20,634 nt of DNA from Allomyces macrogynus ATCC 38327 (GCA_000151295.1 GG745331.1:1890900-1911533), one strand, 5' to 3'. Positions 9,886 through 19,682 are shown, counted from the first letter of the stretch. The notes: generated from the sequence alone by a model not told the origin. Made by a program: numbers and translations.

Positions 9886-11714
9886 TCACGCATCCCCACC
9901 GCGCTCCACCTTCGCCCCCGCCTCGACCTTCTCCACCGCCGCTTCCGCGCGCTTCACCCTACGCAACGTCGCGTCATAATGCCGATGCCCGACATCACAC
10001 CTCCCCAACGCCCTTCTCGCGACCTCTTTCGCCGTCCCTGCCCTCCCCGGCATCCCCAACAAACACTCGACGCGCGACGACATCAGTCCACACACCGCGT
10101 CCCCTTCCCGCTCCGCATACCCGGCCGCAAGCCCAAACGCGGCGGCGGCTTCGGCAAACGCGCGGGACGCGAATGCGTGCTGTGCGGCGCGCGTGGACGC
10201 CGCACGACGCGCACGGATCAGGTCCGTGACGATGGGGTCCGGAAGGAGGAGCGGGATGAGAGAGTCGATGGCCGGGACGATGTGCGCGGCGACATATCGC
10301 GCGCGCCCGCGGCGGACGACTTTGGTCACAGAGGTGGTTGAGACGGGGGAGGTTGGGGTGGCGGATGCGGACGAGGTGATTCGGCGTGCGATGGTCACGA
10401 CGGCGGCGGGAGTTGGGACGGTGTGTGTGATGGCACCGTCGTCGGGTTGAGTGCCGGTGACGAGAGCGCACAGGGTGCTTGCGACCACGGCGAGCGTCGC
10501 TGACCGTTGTGCGACGGCGCGGTCAAGTGTCGTGACTAATTGGTGCGGTGTGGGCGCGAGAGATCCGGGGAGTTGCTGGGCCGCGTGCGTGAGGGCGGTA
10601 CCGAAGGTGTCGGGGTCCTCGTCCCACAGGTGCGTGAGGGCGGTGGTCGTGGCGGGGACGAGTCGCGCGCGGTTTTCGGTCGACAGGTGCGGTGCGGCCA
10701 AGTATGCAATCAGAGCGGCGTTGAACCCAGCGTCGGATTCCGGGTACGCAGCCGGAATGGTCGGGATCAGCGCGATCGCGTGCGAGAGGAACGGATAGAA
10801 CGCGTGTGCGAGCGGTTCGGCGGCGGGCGTATGGGCCGTGGCCTTGGCAAGCGTCGCGAGGCACAGCAGGAGCTTGTCGAGGAGAATGTGCGTCCACCGA
10901 TCGGCGTACTTGTCGGCCTCGATGTCGGTGATCCCGAGGAGCGCCGACTGGTAAGTGCGGTCGGCGAGCGACACGCGCACAGTCGCGGTGGTCGTTGCGT
11001 CCCAGAGCGCCAGGAGCTGGGTCGTGAGCGCGACCAGGTAGGTAGTCGGCATGGTTAAGGTGAGGGAGGTGGTCCCGCAAAACGCCGTGATCACGTCGAG
11101 TGCTGAGGCGTGGACGGTGGTGGGCATGTCGGGCGCAAGGACCAATGGGGCGAGCGCAGAAAACCCGCCGTCGCCGTTCCACCATTGCGCGCCCACCTCG
11201 TCGCGCGCGTTGCTGAGCACGAGATCGCGCATCGTGTTGAGCGCGAGCTCGGCGATCCCGGCGCCCGACGCGGCCCAGTCGCGCACGAGTGTCACAAGAA
11301 CTTGCCCCGCGCCACTCGCAACCAACAGGTTCACTTCGTGCTGTTTGTCGATCGATGCGGGCGACGTTGGCGGCATCGCGTCGCTATCAGCCGGTGGTGC
11401 CGCGAGTGTCGCCGATGTGGGTGGAGTCTCTTGCATGTCGAGCGCGCTCGCGTCCCAGTCGTCTTCGGACGAGGTAACGTGTGCGGGCGATTCAACGGAA
11501 GCCGCGAGCGAAGTTGGGGTCGCGAGAATCGACTTGGACCATGCTTTCAGCTGGTGCGCGCAAAGTTCAATCACGGCCGGGTCGTCGCGCGGTAACGATG
11601 AGAGTCGTTGCGCGAGGTGTGCAATCTTGTCGGGGTACGCGCGGCCGCGCAGCTGCACGAGCGTGCAGGCGATGCAGTCTAGGCGGACCAGGAATCATGA
11701 GTATTGGCAGACAT
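9886..11714 (-). CDS. Helical repeat protein with TPR-like C-terminus, function unknown
   Basis: The main frame runs from 11688 to the TGA at 9886 and holds about 600 residues. It has no ATG near its 5' end. The adjacent frame supplies an ATG at 11714 in good context (A at -3, reading MSANTHDSWS) and joins naturally to RLDCIACTLVQL if one base is missing near 11685. A more upstream ATG in that frame is at 11921. The protein is rich in Ala, Leu and Thr, with many amphipathic helices, and looks like an armadillo/HEAT-type helical array; an acidic Ser/Pro-rich linker follows the first ~60 residues. The last ~95 residues (ASRAFAEAAAAF to YDATLRRVKRA) resemble two or three TPR helices. I do not recognise the family. 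The gene converges on the zinc-finger gene and diverges from Rtf2. Confidence 0.7.
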
Positions 11715-11921
11715 GGTCTTCGGGAGCGATTCGAGCGCGACGTACTTGGGAACGGGCACGTTGCCTTGAGACGAGGCCGCGCGTCGGCTTCTGCGCGGGT
11801 CGACGTGGAGATGGAAATGGGCGGCGCCATGGTTGATGGTCGTGCAGCGGGTCGAACGCTCGCTGGACGGCGATAAGTTCGTCACGGCCAAAATGTGCTC
11901 CGGCTTGCGATCCGTTGGCAT

Positions 11922-12240
11922 CAGCTGTGGTTGACGGGTACTGGGCACGTTGCTTTTCCTCGTTTACATCGGTATATTACTGACCGCGGCTGTCGATATC
12001 GGTGCGGTCCTCCTGCAGCACGATTCCGCGACAAAGACGTCGATTGTGATTTTGTCGATTGATTTGTCGTTTGGTTTTGGGCTCTGTCGCGGTCGTGTGC
12101 TGCCCAGCGTTGGCCGTGATGGTTGTGGCAGCGTGCGGTGAGCTCCGCCACCGCACAGGCCACTTCGAGCCTCCCTTCTCTCGCTTTCTCCTTTCTCTTG
12201 GGCTCCTGGTTCAATTATCAATCGTCGCCTCAAGCACAAG
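11922..12240. other. Divergent promoter region between the helical-repeat gene and Rtf2
   Basis: This stretch separates two divergent genes and no coding region is supported. It is less GC-rich than its surroundings, with GTCGATT-type short repeats at about 12039-12070 and a CT-rich tract at 12170-12205 just upstream of the Rtf2 start. No clear TATA box was seen. Regulation of both genes probably lies here. Confidence 0.45.
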
Positions 12241-13395
12241 ATGGTAACGCCGCCCACCTGCTGCAATACCAAGATGAATTCAGCACCATGCCATGCCATA
12301 CTGACGGCGTCGAGTCAGCGAACACCACCGCTCACGATGAACCGACGGAAACGACGCTAGGGCGCCGACGGTGGCAGTATACCCAAGCGCGACGAGCTCG
12401 TCAAGACCAAGGCCAAGGCCGAACGCCATGATCCGGCCCTGTTCCTCGCCGTGAGCTGGTTCTTTTGCGCCCTGTCCAAGGTATGCGACGGCGACTGGTC
12501 TCCTCGACGCTGTTTCGGTCTGCTCATCCAGCCATGATGTAGGAACCGCTGCAAGAGCCCATCGTCTCGTGCGGTCTCGGCAAACTCTACAACCGCGTCG
12601 CGGTCTTGCAGTACCTGCTCGACAAGTCGCACTATGGCGACGCTGAGGCCATTTGCGGGCACATTACCTCGCTCAAGGTGCGTTCCCCTGCCTGTGCCGT
12701 GAATTTCGGACCTTTCCTCACTCATCGACACCTTCTCCACCCAATTTTAGGACGTGACGACGCTCCACCTGACCCCCATCGCCGCCGACCAGACCTCCAC
12801 CCCGACCTCCAATACGGCCGTCAAGGCGACCATGGCGCTCGCTAACGACGCGAACCTGACGCCACGATTCGTGTGCCCAATCTCTGGCCGCGAAATGACG
12901 GGCAAGATCCGGTTCGTCTACCTGCACCCGTGCGGCCACGTTCTCGCCGAACAGGCCTTGCGCGAAGTGCATTCTGGATCCACGTGTCTCGTCTGCTCGA
13001 CCGCCTACGACCCGGCTACCGACATTGTCCCACTCAATCCGCGACCCGACGAGATTGACGCGTTGCGCGCGAATTTGGCCGCGCGGAAAGCACGGGTCAA
13101 GGCGGGTAAAAAGGATAAGAAGAGGGATAAGAAGCGGAAATCGACCGATACACCGTCATCTTTGGCGGTGGACAAGGACGCGGTCGACGTGCAGCAGCCG
13201 GTAGTCAAGAAGCAACGCGCGGTGGCGACTGTCAATATGGCCTTGCCCGACATGCCGGCACTGAAACCGCGAACTGCCGCAATCGAGAGCTTGTACGCCA
13301 AGCCGGAGGGGGGAGACCGCGGGTCGTCGTCGGCGACCAAGTCGGCCGTGACGACGGATTTCATGACGAGGGGCACGGTGCGGCGGATTGGCTAG
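12241..13395 (+). CDS. rtf2: Rtf2 replication termination/fork factor (four exons)
   Basis: Exons are 12241-12243 (the ATG alone), 12361-12480, 12543-12677 and 12751-13395, all phase 0, giving 300 residues. Introns are 12244-12360 (GTAACG...CTAG), 12481-12542 (GTATGC...TGTAG) and 12678-12750 (GTGCGT...TTTTAG). The N-terminus MGADGGSIPKRDELV and the later EPLQEPIVSCGLGKLYN and HITSLKDV segments are Rtf2 family hallmarks. The RING-like domain reads FVCPISGREMTGKIRF, with Cys128, Cys147, His149, Cys165 and Cys168 as likely zinc ligands. The tail is Lys-rich (KKDKKRDKKRKS), a probable nuclear localisation signal. In fission yeast Rtf2 stabilises paused forks at RTS1 and affects splicing; human RTF2 acts at stalled forks and is removed through proteasome shuttles. 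No frame breaks were seen. Confidence 0.95.
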
Positions 13396-14642
13396 TCGCA
13401 TGTCGTCGCGCTCATACGCGCGACGCCTTGGGCCCCCTCCCTCCCCCCTCCCCCTCCCTCTCGCGTGTTACCTGGCCGCTGTTCGTCGCGATACGGTGCG
13501 CGTTGGCGGGGTGGAGAAGTTTTGCTCGCTCATTCTTGGTCGAATTGACGTGGTATTGGTCGACGTCGCGTTGGGTTGAGTTTGTGATGGGCGCCGAGCG
13601 ATACAGCACCGTTATTTTGTCAGACTTGTCGTCGTCGTATGAGCGTGTCTGGTCTGGGTCGCTCGAGGTCGCCACAAGAGCGAGAGTGAGGGCGGCGGCG
13701 GTGGACGCGTCAGCTCTCGGTCAGCGCTAAGTGTCGAGGACCTGCGCTTTGGGATGGCTGCCGGAGAGTGCGACAGGCGGCTTGCGTCGCTTGCATTCCC
13801 AGCCGGCCGTCCTGGTGCGCAAATCGAAGGCCGTTGCCGCTGCCCGCGGCCATCGAGTTTGGTTGGCGGTGGTCGGCCCGATGGGAGACGCGTCGGCGGG
13901 GTGGTCGTGTCTCGCCTTGATGGATTTGGGAGGGACGGTGTGCTTGTTGGGCAGGCATGGCGCAGCAAGACTCACGGTGACACGCGCTGATGGCAGGGTG
14001 CGTCAGGGTGCGTCACGTGGTCCCGCCCCATTAAGCGCGGCGACGGCTGAGCCGGTGCGCTGCTTGTTCGCGGCCTGCAAGCTCGCCACGCCAACTCATG
14101 CCGATCATTCTGAAGCAGACGTTCCGCTCGCTGTTCGACAGCGGACCGCGGCCGGCCGCCGCGAATATTCATATTTTTTTTTTAATCGGAGCGCTGCCCT
14201 CGCAAGTGTGTGCATCCGGCCGGCCGAGAAGAGGTTCGGCCGACCACCGTGGCCGGCCGGCCTGCGGGCGGGGCGGGGTCGCACACGCGAACTGGACGGA
14301 TGCAGCTGGACGGATGCGATGGGCGCACTCGCAGAGCAGTGCGATGGCGGCAGATAGAGGAGGATCGGTCACGGTGAAGCTGGGTGAAGAGGAGAAAGCG
14401 CCGCTTGGTTCGCCAGCTAGGTGTCCGATCGGCTGCCCTGCACGGTCCCGCTCGCGCCCAAGGCGCCCGCCTTCAACCAGAGCAAAGCAAAGGCGCGCGG
14501 GAGGCATCCATCGCCGGCGAGGCGGCCACGGAAATGCAAGTGCGCCGCGGTTCGCGCCTTGTCGCTTCGGCTGCCTCGCAACCGCGTGCACTGCCTGCAC
14601 TGCCTGGGAAAACGAAAAAGTGGAGCCAGCCTGAGCGCACGC
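13396..14642. other. Gene-poor GC-rich intergenic region
   Basis: No gene is supported over about 1.2 kb; open frames on both strands have biased, low-complexity composition. Visible structure includes a doubled TGCGTCA followed by CACGTG (about 13998-14019), an AT-rich patch with a run of ten T at about 14163-14184, several GGCCGGCC palindromes (about 14150-14270), a doubled CTGGACGGATGC (14292-14303, 14306-14317) and a doubled CACTGCCTG (about 14588-14606). These may be promoter elements of the downstream F-box-like gene. Confidence 0.4.
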
Positions 14643-14648
14643 TATAAA
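14643..14648 (+). promoter_or_regulatory. TATA box of the F-box-like gene
   Basis: TATAAA stands in a GC-rich background 155 bp upstream of the ATG at 14804. A CT-rich stretch (about 14670-14800) between them fits a fungal leader. It is the only clear canonical TATA element near a gene start in this window. Confidence 0.5.
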
Positions 14649-14803
14649 GTCGCACGGCACCCCGCCAACTCGCCTCGTCGACCTCCACCGCCCTCGTCTC
14701 CACCGCCACCGACTCTCGAGTCAAGACGACGCGGCTGCGCCCTCGACTTTGACCCCACTCTAGCCTGTCCACTACCCCGCACTCCTCCACCCACCCTCCC
14801 GCA

Positions 14804-15958
14804 ATGATGCCGGTCGCCGCTCGCACCGTCTCGCTCTTGCAGCCCGCTGCTGCCGCCGTGTCTCTGCCCGCTACCGTCGTCGCGCGCATCTTCTCGTTCA
14901 TCCCGCGCGCTGCGCTGCTCGCGCATGCTGCCGCTGCCACGACTGCCGCCGACCCGCGCACTTGTGCATCACCGCACGCGCGCGACCCGACGTGGACTGC
15001 CGTCTGGCATGTTGCCACTGCCATGCATCTCCGCCGGCACCGTGGTTCGGCTCTCATCGTGCAATCCGTCTCGGTCCATTCGCGCGCCGTGCTCGACTCG
15101 GCACACCCATTGCCACGACGCACGGTCGCGCAAATCGCCTGGCGCGTGCGCGCGTGCCTGCCCAACAGCACCCTCCAGCTCGCTCCCCTGGCCGATACGC
15201 GCCGGACCGTGCTTTTGGCACCTGCACCTGCTGCGTCGGCATCAGCGGTTGGCCCGCTCACGTCGACTGTCGCATTCACCTTGAACCTGGCCGAAGAGGA
15301 CGGCGAGAGCGCGTCGCAGACCAGTTCGCCGCGGTACCCGCTGCTCGTGCACGACCCGCTCGCTGCCTACGGCGCACTCTCCACGCCATTGGGTCTCCCA
15401 CACCCCGTCATGGTCGCGCACCACCTCGCCTCGCCGCACTTTTCGTTTCAGTACACGGCCGTGCCCTCGTCGATTGCTGCTGCCGTGACGCGCCCGTCCG
15501 TCTGCGTGCCCGTGTCCCCCGTGCCCGTTGCGCTCGCCGTCGAGGGCCTAACCATGTCGATTGCGTCGCTCGCTGCGCTCTTTGGCCCACTCGCCAGCGC
15601 GTCGCGTTCATCTCCCTTGGCCTCGCCCGTCGTCGCCGTGCCGCGCGCTCCGATGACAACCACCGTGCAGCTCATTGATGCCGTCCGCGCATGCTCGCTC
15701 ACGCCTACCAAGGCGCGGCGCACGTCGCCGACGCGTATCGCCGCTGTCACGGGCAGTACCCCGCGATGGATGGGCGTGCAGCGCACACTGCGCATGGCGC
15801 CCCCACGGCTCATGCCGACGCGGCTCGCCGACCATCCGGCCGTCAAGGCGCTCGTGTGCGCGCATAAGCGACATTTTGCTGCATTCTCGCATTTCCGCGC
15901 GGCAAATGGGGTGATGCACGCGGCCGGCGCGTGCCACGACCAGCCGAGGCCGCTGTAA
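14804..15958 (+). CDS. F-box-like protein, single exon
   Basis: One uninterrupted exon encodes 384 residues from the ATG at 14804; a second ATG follows immediately. Residues about 21-39 (LPATVVARIFSFIPRAALL) match the start of an F-box: Leu-Pro, an Ile-Phe-Ser core, and a Pro before a paired Leu. A later DPTWTAVWH segment resembles the Trp-containing end of F-box helices. F-box proteins usually link substrates to SCF ubiquitin ligases through Skp1. No LRR, WD40 or Kelch repeats are visible behind the F-box, so no substrate can be inferred. The rest is rich in Ala, Ser, Pro and Arg without a recognised domain. A TATA box lies upstream at 14643. The F-box assignment rests on a short motif and is moderate. 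Confidence 0.68.
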   Translation: MMPVAARTVSLLQPAAAAVSLPATVVARIFSFIPRAALLAHAAAATTAADPRTCASPHARDPTWTAVWHVATAMHLRRHRGSALIVQSVSVHSRAVLDSAHPLPRRTVAQIAWRVRACLPNSTLQLAPLADTRRTVLLAPAPAASASAVGPLTSTVAFTLNLAEEDGESASQTSSPRYPLLVHDPLAAYGALSTPLGLPHPVMVAHHLASPHFSFQYTAVPSSIAAAVTRPSVCVPVSPVPVALAVEGLTMSIASLAALFGPLASASRSSPLASPVVAVPRAPMTTTVQLIDAVRACSLTPTKARRTSPTRIAAVTGSTPRWMGVQRTLRMAPPRLMPTRLADHPAVKALVCAHKRHFAAFSHFRAANGVMHAAGACHDQPRPL

Positions 15959-16423
15959 ATGACGAGGATGCGGAAGGCGAGTCGTGATAATCCGTATCTT
16001 TCGTTCGTGGGCCCTCTTGTACCAAATTGCTTTTCGTTGATTTGTTTTCGTGCCCCTGCGACGTGCCAGGTGTGGGCCCACCCGTTGCTCGTTTGCGTCG
16101 ACCGCATTTGTTTATATTTCCTAGGACCCGTGTTGCGCCAGATGGCGCTCGCGATATAGAATCATGATTCCCTTGACCTGAATGTTGTTTGCCAACTGGA
16201 CCGACTTGCTCTCCGGGCATTTCATCCTCGCTGACAAAAAAGTGGATTTCATCCACCCACGTCAGACCCTCACTCGCTCCACGTCAGTCTCCTTCTCTCG
16301 CCAGCAACACTGAACTTCCGTCGCCCTCGAAGACGTCAATCGGACACGCGCTGGCTCGCTCACGACCCGTCCACCAACTGCCAGCAACGCAACGAGCGCC
16401 CGCACGCCCGCTCAAGAGCCGCC
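15959..16423 (+). promoter_or_regulatory. Upstream region of the membrane protein gene with three ACGTCA sites
   Basis: No gene is supported. ACGTCA, the half-site bound by ATF/CREB-type bZIP factors, occurs in the same orientation at 16259-16264, 16281-16286 and 16333-16338, within 165 bp of the start codon at 16424. The first two sit in near-identical CCACGTCAG contexts. An AT-rich stretch (about 16108-16122) lies farther upstream. Regulation by a bZIP factor is inference only. Confidence 0.45.
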
Positions 16424-17386
16424 ATGTCGCTCGTCACGCTCTTCCTGGCAATCGCCGTGCCGTGGGCCGTGCGCCAGTACCAGGCCCACCGCGCACAACA
16501 AAACGCCAAGCCGCTCTACATGACGACACCGCCCTCGCGCACCGAGCGTTTCCTCGACGCGTTGCTCAAGCTGCTCGTCGTTGCCTGCCTCGCACGCGCC
16601 ACCATCTGGCGCGAGTTTGACCTGTTTGGCACGACCGGTCTCATCCTTGACGCGCCCACCTGGGCCCTGCGCTCAGCCCTGGTCAAGTACTTTGACGCGC
16701 ACGGATGGGTCCCGACCAGCGACCGGCTCTCGCTCGACTTCGTCGTGCCCAAGTCGGACGCGACCATTGCCCAACTCGCCACATCCGGGTCACACGTTGA
16801 CCGCGCCATCTTCACCTACCACGCACTCCGCCAGGACCCGACCCGGCGCGGCGTCTACGCGCGGGTTCGGCGCCACACCGCTACTCGCCTGCAGTACTGC
16901 AAAGACCCGAGCGACTATGCGCTCTTTGCCCTCCCCGACCTCCCTCGCGCCCGCACCTTGAACCGCACTTTTCGGTGCTCGGCGGCCGTCCACGTCCGCG
17001 GTTCCGGTGGCAAGTAACTGGGCGCCGGTCGGCGCCTCGCCACGCTCGCTGCCTTGGCCGTGACTGATTTCACGGCACGCGTCGGGTTCGGGATTCCGCT
17101 GGGCGTGCTCGCGACGTGGTTCCCGTGGCTCGCGCTGCGGCCGGACTTGGTGCATTATTCGGTCATGCAACTGCAAATGAGCGTGTTTGGCGTGCTCGCC
17201 GCGCTCTTGGCCATGTTCCCGCAAAAGCGGCTTCTCAAGGCGGGCGATCTCGTGCAACAGGCGATTGCGCCCAAGCTTATGTACGCGTTGCAGATGTCTC
17301 AGTCGATCCCGACAGTGCCGGCGCCGGCCGTCGGGGAGGAGCCCGGTAAGACGCAGGCCGCGGCAGGAAGGGACGAGAAACGGTAG
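16424..17386 (+). CDS. Multi-pass membrane protein, fungal-type, frame disrupted
   Basis: The ATG at 16424 opens a hydrophobic N-terminus (MSLVTLFLAIAVPWAV), then a second membrane segment (FLDALLKLLVVACLARATIW). The first frame stops at TAA 17015-17017, but the same frame downstream continues with two further membrane segments (FGIPLGVLATWFPWLAL; SVFGVLAALLAMF) to 17386. Between 16860 and 17035 the natural reading moves between frames: YARFGATPLLAC lies one frame away, QYCKDPSDYALFALPDL is back in the first frame, and PHLEPHFSVLGG is in another. Together these give a C-x2-C motif and an about 320-residue protein of four or so membrane spans. It resembles an uncharacterised family of fungal ER-type membrane proteins, from memory and with low confidence. 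Four single-base indels would restore continuity; sequence errors or decay are possible. Confidence 0.68.
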
Positions 17387-17651
17387 TTCACGCCGTGATT
17401 TGTGGAATTCATCCTCTCTTTTGGATGAACTGCATCGACAGGAACGACACGACGCTCACAACGTCACGCCGTGTGTGATCTGCTTTGGGTGCTATGCACA
17501 ACGCTCGTCGATTTGCACGTCTTGTCGCAGCTTGTCCGTTCGTTACTCATATCAAACGGCTGCAGCGCAGGCAAGAACCCGTCACATGGCCTAACAGCCC
17601 AAATCACCTCCAACTTGCTGCAATCTCTTCAAGTTGCGACAAGCGTCATTC
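17387..17651 (+). other. Short intergenic region before CLUAP1
   Basis: This 265-nt gap separates two same-strand genes. No coding exon or strong core promoter is visible. It must contain the terminator of the membrane protein gene and the promoter of CLUAP1. Confidence 0.35.
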
Positions 17652-19682
17652 ATGTCTTTCCGCGACGTTCGAGGTGTGCCAAAGCCTTTCTCGAGCATGG
17701 CCACGCGCTTCAACCACGATCATCTCACGCGTCGCGCATTCTCGAGCCCTGACCGAGCGCATGCGGTTCCTCGGGTACCCGAAATTGATCTCGGTCGAGG
17801 CATTTCGGCAACCCAACTTTGAACTTGTCTCTGAACTGCTCGTTTGGCTGGTCAAGAGCCAAATATCGATGTTGTGAGCTGACCACAGCCGACATTCTCG
17901 CCCCGCTGACCGGATCGCGGGCTGGTAGCTATGACCCGCAGGCCGATATTTCCGTGGATATCTCGACCGAGGCGGAACGCGTGAACCTGGTCAAAACCGT
18001 GGCCCAGTTCCTGGTGCGGTTCCGTCGACGACGATGCGACCCGGAACCATGCATTCGCGCGTCTCATGCACTCAATTGCTTGCTCTAGGCGAGTAAAGCG
18101 CAGCCCAAGCTAAACCTCCGAAAGCTCTACGCGGGCGATGGTACTGCCGTCAAGGAACTGCTCAAGCTGACGGACCTGTTCATGGCGGCGCAGCGCGTGC
18201 TCGACGACGATGCGCGCGGCGTAGTACATGTTTCTTCCTCGGCCTATTGCGCTGCCGGCATCGCCTGACACCTGTCTTCATTGTTCTCTCACGACCAAGT
18301 CGACGACTCCGGCAACCAGCAAAACGATCGACCTCGCATCAAAACTCGCCACCATCACGGCCGCGCGCGACCTCGCGTCCGACATTACTAACCGCGGCGC
18401 CGTCCTGTTTGACTTGCTCGGCCAGGAACTCGAGAACCGCGTCCGTCACTCCGTCTCCCATTGTCTCCACCGCGGATTCAGCTCTCTCTCCTTTGCGCAT
18501 CCGCTCCACCGACTCACTCGCGTCTCCCCGCCACCAGGAACTCCGCTCGCAAGTCCTCGCGCGCCCATCGACCTGCCCACCATCGAAACTGGCGTCCGCG
18601 CGACTTTACGCGCTGCGCAAGACGACGCCGCCGCGACCACGGTCGTCCTCGACGTAAATGGCCTCGGACGCGGCGCATTTACAGGCCAAGATCGATAAGC
18701 GGCGGCAGGACCTGGACCGGCGCGAGCGGCGACTGAAATCCATGCAGGGTGTGCGGCCCGCGTGGATGGACGAGTTTGAGCGGCTCGAAACGGATTTGGC
18801 CAAGGTGTACAAGATGTATGCGGATATGCATCGCAACGTGTGTTTCTTGGAACAGCAGGTCGAGGAGCAGGCGCGGTTTGAAATGGATCGGATTGAGGTA
18901 CGCGTGCGACGTGGTTGGGGGGAGGAAGTGGAATGAGGTTTTGGACTGATCCGTGGGTGGTGTAGGAAACCGAGTCGTCGTTGCGCCGTATGCAGGACCG
19001 GATCAAGGAAGAGGAACTCAAGATGGTGCGCGGCGGGGACTCGCACGACGACGACCTCGATGCCGAATTGTTCGGCCAAGAGCGCGGTCGCGACGGTACG
19101 CGCATGATCGTCCCTCCTTTTTTCACCAATGATGCGCACGCTCACTTCTGGTTCTTCATTCACTAGGCAACTCGCACCGCACCCCTATAGACACTGACGA
19201 CAGCCTGACCTACTCGGACGAAGTACGCGCCCCCCGAATCCCCCTCCGCCCCTCTCCTCCTGATCTTCTTTAACCCCTTTACTCCCACCATACAGGGCAT
19301 TGACGACTTTGCCGGCACGGGCACCCGTCGACGCCTCGACTCGTTCGGCGCCGACACCGACCTCGGGTTCGCCGAGTACGCGCGCGCGTATGGCGCCGGC
19401 GGCGACGCGAATGACGAGGACGCGTCGGACGATGAAATTGCCGGGATCACTGATGATGACGAGGACGATGATGTCGACGACGACGAGGACCAGGATATGG
19501 ACGATGATGTCGGCAGGGTGCCTGGTGGGATGGGGCGCACACGGCGGTCGCGCCGGTCGGCGTCGGCGAACCAGCATCGCGCGCGCGGTGGTGGGAATGG
19601 AGTCGGCAGGTACGCGGCCGCGGGTGCAGTGGGGACGCGGGTAGGGAGGCTCAGCGGGGCGACGGGGACCGGGAGTGGTTGA
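17652..19682 (+). CDS. ift38: CLUAP1/IFT38, intraflagellar transport complex B subunit (nine exons)
   Basis: Exons: 17652-17673, 17747-17873, 17929-18013, 18089-18223, 18300-18440, 18538-18897, 18966-19095, 19167-19222, 19296-19682; about 480 residues. All introns are GT-AG and phase-consistent. The start [19 protein letters not shown], the [18 protein letters not shown] segment, [35 protein letters not shown] and [19 protein letters not shown] are hallmarks of the N-terminal calponin-homology-like domain and linker. A long coiled coil ([39 protein letters not shown]) and an acidic Asp-rich tail follow. IFT38 binds IFT-B peripheral subunits and is needed to build cilia. In the sixth exon the conserved reading leaves and re-enters the frame (near 18565 and 18656); the plain frame meets TAA at 18655. 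An extra five residues (SQISM) sit at the second exon boundary. Acidic coding sequence continues beyond the TGA at 19680. Confidence 0.93.

Noticed and set aside
9356..9889. Minus-strand proteins with repeated Gly-Lys-Gly-Asn units across the minisatellite
   Set aside because: All frames of a 25-bp repeat without stops stay open, and there is no proper ATG or supporting flank.
11679..11745. Intron GTACGT...CTAG joining an upstream exon to the helical-repeat gene
   Set aside because: The splice signals and a branch-like TACTCA look good, but the exon phases do not add up for the natural upstream frame.
14473..15279. Minus-strand 268-codon open frame
   Set aside because: Antisense to the F-box-like gene and rich in Arg/Ala without motifs.
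18654..18686. Tiny intron starting GTAAAT in CLUAP1
   Set aside because: It would remove SDAAHLQ-type residues that are conserved in CLUAP1, and 31-33 nt is far shorter than the other introns.
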